Origin: Shinella sumterensis
GTDB taxonomy: Bacteria > Pseudomonadota > Alphaproteobacteria > Rhizobiales > Rhizobiaceae
Assembly: GCF_004514425.2 (NCBI RefSeq)
Contig: NZ_MYFN02000007.1
Location: 268,938-332,937 of the forward strand
Reading direction: 5' to 3'
Length of the DNA: 64,000 nt
This document shows positions 59,436-64,000 of this stretch, one piece after another. Each line of letters begins with the position of its first letter. The first letter of the stretch is position 1. Made by a program: the position numbers and the translations under genes. Under the pieces are notes generated by a model, which saw nothing but the letters and a program-made list of their open reading frames with translations, ran no database searches and was not told the origin of the DNA.

Positions 59436-59465
59436 GGCGACGGGGCACCTCCCCACCCCGTCGCC
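59436..59465 (+). other. Strong hairpin between puuE-uraD and allA
   Basis: GGCGACGGGG pairs perfectly with CCCCGTCGCC around a 10-base loop. No T tract follows, so it is not a typical terminator. It could protect the 3' end of a processed puuE-uraD mRNA or partly attenuate allA. Confidence 0.5.
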
Positions 59466-59527
59466 ATCACATCCGGACGGCAATCGTGCCCGTCCGCATC
59501 TGGCCATTGCGCCGTGGGAGGAAAAAC

Positions 59528-60013
59528 ATGAAGACCATCGATATCCAGCCGCTGACCCGGGAGGCCTTCGCGCCCTTCGGGCAGGTCATCGAGCAACAGG
59601 GCGCGCACCGGTTCCCCATCAATGCGGGCAAGTGCACGCGCTACCATGACCTCGCCCATATCGAGACGACGGGCGAGAAGGCCCGCCCGATGATCAGCCT
59701 GCTGCGTGGCGAACCCTATCCGCTGCCGCTGGAGCTGGCCATGGTCGAGCGCCATCCGCTCGGCAGCCAGGCCTTCATCCCGCTCGGCGATGCGTCCTTC
59801 CTCGTGGTGGTGGCGCACGAAACCGTTCATGGCCCGGCCGATCCCATCGCCTTCCGCACGGCGCCCGGACAGGGCGTCAATATCGGCCGCAATGTCTGGC
59901 ACGGCATCCTGACGCCGCTCGACGCCGTCTCCGATTTCGCCGTCATCGACCGCGGCGGCGAGGGCGTGAACCTGGAAGAGCATTTCTACGCCGAGCCGTT
60001 CCTCATCCGCTGA
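59528..60013 (+). CDS. allA: Ureidoglycolate lyase
   Basis: Splits ureidoglycolate to glyoxylate and urea. It has 161 residues of the AllA cupin-like family. The chosen ATG has GGGAGGAAAA upstream. The N-terminus IDIQPLTREAFAPFGQVIE, FPINAGKCTRYHDLAHIE and MVERHPLGSQAFIPLGD are typical. FRTAPGQGVNIGRNVWHGIL and FAVIDRGGEGVNLEEHF complete the fold. It lies 112 bases after puuE-uraD, with a strong hairpin between. Glyoxylate released here feeds the gcl operon. Confidence 0.95.
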   Translation: MKTIDIQPLTREAFAPFGQVIEQQGAHRFPINAGKCTRYHDLAHIETTGEKARPMISLLRGEPYPLPLELAMVERHPLGSQAFIPLGDASFLVVVAHETVHGPADPIAFRTAPGQGVNIGRNVWHGILTPLDAVSDFAVIDRGGEGVNLEEHFYAEPFLIR

Positions 60014-60035
60014 CATCGGCACCAACCGGAAACGA

Positions 60036-60066
60036 AAAAGGGCCGCGTCGATGACGCGGCCCTTTT
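60036..60066. terminator. Bidirectional terminator between allA and the purine permease gene
   Basis: AAAAGGGCCGCGTC pairs perfectly with GACGCGGCCCTTTT around a 3-base loop, with A/T tails on both sides. It separates two convergent genes. Confidence 0.92.
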
Positions 60067-60082
60067 CATTTTGGCTGTTCGC

Positions 60083-61375
60083 CTACTCCGCGAAGAAGGC
60101 GAAGCGGATGATGAAGAGCACGGCGACGATGGCCGTTGCCGGGTGGATCTGCCGCCACTTGCCGGTGAAGAGCTTCAGCACCGCATAGCTGATGAAGCCG
60201 AAGGCAAGGCCGTTGGCGATGGAATAGGTGAAGGGCATGACGAGCGCGGTGATCGCGGCCGGGGCCGCTTCCGTCAGGTCTTCCCATTCCACCTCGGTCA
60301 GTTCGCGCATCATCAGGCCGGCCACGTAAAGCAGCGCCGGCGCCGTCGCGTAGGTCGGCACGGAACCGGCGAGCGGCGAGATGAAGAGGGCGGCGAGGAA
60401 CAGGATGGCGACGACGAAGGCGGTGAGACCCGTGCGGCCGCCGGCCTGTACGCCCGAGGCGCTTTCGACATAGGCGGTGGTGCTGCTCGTGCCGATCATC
60501 GAGCCGGCGACGATCGCCGTGCTGTCGGCGAGAAGCGCGCGGCCAAGCCGGTTCGGCTTGCCCTCCTGGATGAGATTGGCGCGCTTGGCGACGCCGATCA
60601 GCGTGCCCGTGGCGTCGAACACCTCGACGAGCACGAAGACGAGGATGACATGCAGCAGGCCGCCATGCAGCGCACCCATGATATCGAGCTGCAGGAAGGT
60701 CGGCATGATCGACGGCGGGGCGGAGACGACGCCGCGGAATTCGCTGACGCCGAAGATCCAGGACAGCACGGTCACCGCGAGGATGCCGATCAGGATTGCG
60801 CCCTTGACGCGCAGCGCGTCCAGGACGGCGATGACGAAGAAACCGAAGATCGCCAGCAGCGGGCCGGTCTGCTTGAGATCGCCGAGGCCGACCAGCGTCG
60901 CGGGATTGTCGACCACGATGCCGGAGCTCTTCAGCGCGATGATGCCGAGGAAGAGGCCGATACCGGCGGCGATGGCGCTGCGCAGCGAATGCGGTATGCC
61001 GGCGATCAGCCAGCTGCGCACGCCCGTTACCGTCAGGATGACGAAGATGATGCCGGAAATGAAGACCGCGCCGAGCGCCTGCTGCCAGGTGAAGCCCAGG
61101 GCTGCGACCACGGTGAAGGCGAAGAAGGCGTTGAGGCCCATGCCGGGCGCCATGCCGATCGGCCAGTTGGCGACGAGCGCCATGACCATGGAGCCGAGTG
61201 CCGCCGCCAGACAGGTCGCGACGAAGACGGCATCCCGGTCCATGCCCGTGGTCGACAGGATGTCCGGGTTAACGAAGATGATATAGGACATGGTGAGGAA
61301 GGTCGTCAGACCCGCGATCACCTCTGTGCGCACGGTCGTCCCGTGCTCTTTCAGTTTGAAGAACTTCTCAAACAT
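60083..61375 (-). CDS. NCS2 family purine permease (AzgA/PbuG-like)
   Basis: A 430-residue inner-membrane transporter of the nucleobase-cation symporter 2 superfamily, AzgA branch. Members import adenine, guanine or hypoxanthine. It starts MFEKFFKLKEHGTTVRTEV, followed by AGLTTFLTMSYIIFVNPDIL, the branch signature. GMAPGMGLNAFFAFTVV and ADSTAIVAGSMIGTSSTTAY with VESASGVQAGGRTGLTA are characteristic. About 12 hydrophobic segments are visible. Substrate specificity is inferred from the branch and from the neighbouring purine catabolic genes. A small hairpin lies immediately before its ribosome site. Confidence 0.92.
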   Translation of the reverse strand: MFEKFFKLKEHGTTVRTEVIAGLTTFLTMSYIIFVNPDILSTTGMDRDAVFVATCLAAALGSMVMALVANWPIGMAPGMGLNAFFAFTVVAALGFTWQQALGAVFISGIIFVILTVTGVRSWLIAGIPHSLRSAIAAGIGLFLGIIALKSSGIVVDNPATLVGLGDLKQTGPLLAIFGFFVIAVLDALRVKGAILIGILAVTVLSWIFGVSEFRGVVSAPPSIMPTFLQLDIMGALHGGLLHVILVFVLVEVFDATGTLIGVAKRANLIQEGKPNRLGRALLADSTAIVAGSMIGTSSTTAYVESASGVQAGGRTGLTAFVVAILFLAALFISPLAGSVPTYATAPALLYVAGLMMRELTEVEWEDLTEAAPAAITALVMPFTYSIANGLAFGFISYAVLKLFTGKWRQIHPATAIVAVLFIIRFAFFAE

Positions 61376-61639
61376 GCTGTTTCCCCCTGACGCCTCCGGC
61401 GTCACCGTAAGAACATTTCCGGGTCCAAGCTCCTCCAGCACCCCGGCTCCAGCCCAAGCCGCGCGACAGCGCAGCCCGGGCGCGCGACCATTCCGCGCCC
61501 GTGAACGGCGTCCGGCCGAAGGCGGGCACCAGGATCACGATTGTGTCATATTGCGATGTCCCGCGCCCCGATGCTAGCCGGCGATTTCCCCGGATTTGAG
61601 CGAAACTCTTTCACGGCCGGCCGGCAAGGCCGCGCCGTT
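61376..61639. other. Gene-free gap between the purine permease and the YbaK-like gene
   Basis: 264 bases upstream of the permease on the minus strand and downstream of the YbaK-like gene. It contains the stem TGACGCC-TCC-GGCGTCA (61388-61404) next to the permease ribosome site. ATTTCCGGG (61415-61423) equals one half of the purine-operator palindrome. No reading frame with credible coding character was seen. Confidence 0.5.
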
Positions 61640-62098
61640 TCACTCGCAAACGTCGACCCATTCGGCGTTGACGAGTGCGGCCATGCGCTCGGGCGCGATG
61701 CGCACCGCCGCATTGGTGGCGCCGGCGGCCGGCACGACCTCCGCGAAGGCGCTGAGCGACCTGTCGCAGTAAACGGGCAGGTCCGTCGGCAGGCCAAAGG
61801 GGCACACGCCGCCCACCGGATGGGAGGTCGCCGCCACCACCTGCTCGGCATCCAGCATGCGCGGCTTGGCGGCGAAGCGGTCCTTGAACTTCCGGTTCGA
61901 GAGCCGCGCCGTTCCCGCCGCGACGATCAGCACGATGTCCTCGCCGACCCGCGCACAGATCGTCTTGGCGATCTGCGCCGGCTCGACGCCATGCGCCTCT
62001 GCGGCGAGCGCCACGGTCGCCGAACTCTGCTCGGTGACGATGACGGCGATATCGGGGGCTTTTTCGGCGAAGAAGGCGCGGACGGATTCGAGTGACAT
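61640..62098 (-). CDS. YbaK/EbsC family aminoacyl-tRNA deacylase
   Basis: A 152-residue single-domain deacylase, probably clearing mischarged tRNA such as Cys- or Ala-tRNA(Pro). The ATG at 62098 (MSLESVRAFFAEKAPDI) is used; a TTG two codons upstream is the alternative. The catalytic Lys is in PAQIAKTICARVGE. NRKFKDRFAAKPRMLDAEQV and the substrate loop TSHPVGGVCPFGLP follow. It is of the YeaK/PrdX-like size class. It shows no functional link with the purine genes. Confidence 0.88.
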   Translation of the reverse strand: MSLESVRAFFAEKAPDIAVIVTEQSSATVALAAEAHGVEPAQIAKTICARVGEDIVLIVAAGTARLSNRKFKDRFAAKPRMLDAEQVVAATSHPVGGVCPFGLPTDLPVYCDRSLSAFAEVVPAAGATNAAVRIAPERMAALVNAEWVDVCE

Positions 62099-62171
62099 GG
62101 CCAATTCATAGCCAGCCCGGCGGCCTCAAGGCAAGAGGCCGCCGGGTTGCAGTGCAGGCTATGTTTCGGGA

Positions 62172-63572
62172 TCAGGCATAAATGCCGCCCGCGGGGTTCG
62201 TGCCGGCGGTCGAGCCCGGCAGAAAGGTCGTCGCCTTGCCGAAGGTGTTGATCACCCCGTTGGTGTCGGCGATGTACCGGCTTCCCGTGGCGCTGCCGAC
62301 GACGGTGGCGCTCGACAGCGCGATCGTGCCGCAATGGCTCGTGGCGGCGAACTGGGTGAAGGCGGGCGTGCCCGTCAGCGTGAAGGTGCGCCCCGTACCC
62401 GAGAGAGAACCGCCGCCGCCGATATTCATGTGACGCCGCGCGCCGCCGGTGATCGTGTAATTGTCCTCCAGAAGGATCTTGCAGGGATTGTCGCAGAAGA
62501 TGTGGTCGGCATTGGCGCCGACGGCGCCGAACTCCATCCTGCCGATGCGCAGCGTCACGCCATTGCCCACGGAAAGCGCATGGATGAGATCCGTGGTGAT
62601 GGTGATCCTGAGGCCCGAGACCTTGGCATGGACACCATTGGCGAAGGACAGGCCGCCTGTCAGCACGACGGAAGCGGGCGTCGTCTCGTTCCCCCGGATC
62701 GTCAGCCGGCCGTTGCCGAGAAGCGGGCGGGAAACGCTCGCGCCCGCATGGGTGCCGTCCGCCAGCTGGATCGTCACGTCATGGCGGGCGCAATCGAGCG
62801 CCAGCGCGGTGTCGATCGCCTTCTGCAGCGTGGCGAAGGGCGCGCTGGTCGACAGGCCGTCATTGCCGTCGCTGCCGGCCGGTGCGACGTGGTAGGTGCG
62901 GTCGGCCGTCAGCTGCTCGCGCAGGCCCTGCGCGCCGGACGGGAAGGCAGGCCGTCCCGTCGCGGGATCGATGACGATCGCCTGGCGGAACGTGGCGCCG
63001 TCGGCGCTGACCTTGATGCTGAAGGCATCGTTGCCGGCCAGGCCCATCTCGGCGCGGCCGGACCAGGCGGTCTGATAGAGAAGCGAGGCCGTGTCGCCGA
63101 CCGCCGCCTTGTTGATCTTGAGCTGGTGTCCTGCGCCGGTATTGGTGAAGAGGGAGGCGGGCGCGGCGACGGCCAGCCGGTTGGTCGCGTCCGCAGACGT
63201 GTTGATGCCGACCTGGTCGGGAATGGCGACGGCAAAGGCGGCCACCATCCAGCCGCCCGCCTTGAAGACGAGCATGCGGTTCTCGTCAAGGACATGGGCG
63301 AGCCAGCCCTCGCGCGGCGCATAGAAGGCCCAGGCGTCGTCCTGCCACGCCGCCACTTGGGTCTCCTTTCCGCTCCAGACACCCGTCGCACCTGCGGGCA
63401 CAATGTAGCGGTCCCCGCCGGTAGGGTTTTCAGGCGGGGCCGTAACGGCGCGGCTCAGCACCGCCAGATGCAGCATGGCGTCGAGCGCGCGGATCGCCTC
63501 GTTATGCGTTACGTGTTTCTGTGCCTGGGAGGGCAGGATATAGGGGAGGTTGAGGTTATCGGTTTTGTCCAT
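62172..63572 (-). CDS. DUF2793 phage-tail-like protein with beta-helix region
   Basis: A 466-residue protein. The N-terminal DUF2793 domain (about residues 1-115) begins MDKTDNLNLPYILPSQAQKH, with VTHNEAIRALDAMLHLAVLS and NPTGGDRYIVPAGATG. Such domains occur in phage or gene-transfer-agent tail fibres. The middle (120-225) is a linker with FRQAIVIDPATGRPAFP. The C-terminal half looks like a right-handed beta-helix: APFATLQKAIDTALALDCAR, then GNGRLTIRGNETTPASVVL. No other phage genes are adjacent. It may be a prophage remnant, a moron, or part of a dispersed gene-transfer agent. Confidence 0.8.
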   Translation of the reverse strand: MDKTDNLNLPYILPSQAQKHVTHNEAIRALDAMLHLAVLSRAVTAPPENPTGGDRYIVPAGATGVWSGKETQVAAWQDDAWAFYAPREGWLAHVLDENRMLVFKAGGWMVAAFAVAIPDQVGINTSADATNRLAVAAPASLFTNTGAGHQLKINKAAVGDTASLLYQTAWSGRAEMGLAGNDAFSIKVSADGATFRQAIVIDPATGRPAFPSGAQGLREQLTADRTYHVAPAGSDGNDGLSTSAPFATLQKAIDTALALDCARHDVTIQLADGTHAGASVSRPLLGNGRLTIRGNETTPASVVLTGGLSFANGVHAKVSGLRITITTDLIHALSVGNGVTLRIGRMEFGAVGANADHIFCDNPCKILLEDNYTITGGARRHMNIGGGGSLSGTGRTFTLTGTPAFTQFAATSHCGTIALSSATVVGSATGSRYIADTNGVINTFGKATTFLPGSTAGTNPAGGIYA

Positions 63573-63714
63573 GTCGTCGGTTCCTGTTTCGGGGAGGACG
63601 ATTATGGGGCTGCTGCCGAACACGGGGACGATACGGGGCTTTTTACGTTACAGGAAAGAAACGGCTGCCTTGCCTGGTGGCGACATGCGTGGGCGCTTTC
63701 CGGCCCAAAACGAC

Positions 63715-63749
63715 AAAACCCCGCAGGATTTCTCCGTGCGGGGTTTTTT
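63715..63749. terminator. Terminator downstream of tRNA-fMet
   Basis: AAAACCCCGCA pairs with TGCGGGGTTTT around an 11-base loop. T runs flank both sides. On the minus strand it lies five bases beyond the tRNA 3' end and would end the tRNA (or rRNA-tRNA) transcript. Confidence 0.8.
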
Positions 63750-63753
63750 GATT

Positions 63754-63830
<77 letters not shown>

Positions 63831-63840
63831 TTACCCGGTT

Positions 63841-63920
63841 TTTGCCGTTAGGCAAAATACCGACCGATTTTTGCCGGAGGCAAAGATCGTATTTCCGGTC
63901 CGGTTTTTGCCGGAGGCAAA
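63841..63920. repeat. Three short TTTGCC-n-GGCAAA palindromes upstream of tRNA-fMet
   Basis: TTTGCC-GTTA-GGCAAA (63841-63856), TTTGCC-GGA-GGCAAA (63870-63884) and TTTGCC-GGA-GGCAAA (63906-63920) lie at 29- and 36-base steps, the first and third followed by ATACCG. They may be spacer hairpins for RNase processing between 5S rRNA and tRNA-fMet. Confidence 0.7.
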
Positions 63921-63966
63921 ATACCGTTGTATTTCAGCAACCACACATCCGCTGCCTGGAAAGCAT

Positions 63967-63990
63967 AAAGGCCGCTTGAAGCGGCCCTTT
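63967..63990. terminator. Hairpin near the right edge
   Basis: AAAGGCCGC pairs with GCGGCCCTTT with one bulged C around a TTGAA loop. On the minus strand it would follow whatever gene lies beyond the window, possibly 5S rRNA. Confidence 0.5.
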
Positions 63991-64000
63991 GGTTTCGGCA

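Noticed and set aside
63841..63920. Mini CRISPR from TTTGCC palindromes
   Set aside because: Only three 15-16 base units with spacers of 13-21 bases, too small for a CRISPR array.

Overview
The window looks like chromosomal DNA of a Rhizobiales (Rhizobiaceae-type) alphaproteobacterium. Base composition is high GC and genes are tightly packed with many ATGA, GTGA and TGATG stop/start overlaps. It carries an Agrobacterium/Sinorhizobium-style Flp (Ctp/Cpa) pilus locus, a YejABEF transporter of the kind used by Agrobacterium for muropeptide uptake, CtrA-like TTAACCAT boxes, and three copies of a palindromic mosaic element resembling the rhizobial RIME repeats. The genus cannot be fixed from sequence alone; Shinella, Rhizobium or Ensifer relatives are reasonable guesses.

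Layout, left to right. 1-4.8 kb: the tail of a CsbD-like gene, a DUF3597 gene, an unrecognised 335-residue protein, tRNA-Ser(GGA), a small membrane protein with msrA, the BMP-type nucleoside-binding protein, and slyX. 4.9-14.7 kb: nucleoside uptake and salvage (ABC ATPase and two permeases, cdd, purine nucleoside phosphorylase, deoA, then on the other strand an aspartic protease, upp, add and deoB). 14.7-26.5 kb: the Flp pilus locus, with two TadE-like minor pilins and a stand-alone secretin-N-domain protein on the minus strand, and pilin, cpaA-F, tadB and tadC on the plus strand, closed by a TadD-like TPR lipoprotein. 26.6-37.4 kb: an M17 aminopeptidase, a MarR regulator, an NlpC/P60 endopeptidase, the yejABEF-hydroxyacid dehydrogenase operon and mepA, a plausible peptidoglycan-recycling neighbourhood. 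37.5-42.4 kb: mgsA, glk, an MsbA-like ABC exporter, dapB and gpmA.

42.5-61.4 kb is a nearly complete purine-to-glycerate catabolic region. An NCS2 purine permease, guanine deaminase (guaD), xanthine dehydrogenase (xdhABC), urate hydroxylase with a cytochrome c tail (puuD), HIU hydrolase (uraH), a fused allantoinase-OHCU decarboxylase (puuE-uraD) and ureidoglycolate lyase (allA) lead to glyoxylate. The gcl-hyi-glxR-glycerate kinase operon then converts glyoxylate to a phosphoglycerate. An IclR regulator (divergent from gcl) and a LysR regulator (divergent from puuD) are probable local controllers. The step from allantoate to ureidoglycolate has no gene here.

The most interesting regulatory signal is a near-identical palindrome, AATTTC-YGGK-GAAWTT. 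It occurs both in front of the BMP nucleoside transporter gene (about 3.3 kb) and in the uraH/puuE divergent promoter (about 57.9 kb), suggesting one regulator links nucleoside uptake with purine breakdown. 61.6-64 kb: a YbaK-type deacylase, a solitary DUF2793 phage-tail-like protein, and initiator tRNA-fMet preceded by three TTTGCC-n-GGCAAA palindromes. In rhizobia this tRNA usually follows 5S rRNA, so an rRNA operon may begin just beyond the right edge. No transposase, integrase, CRISPR array or conventional defence system was recognised.
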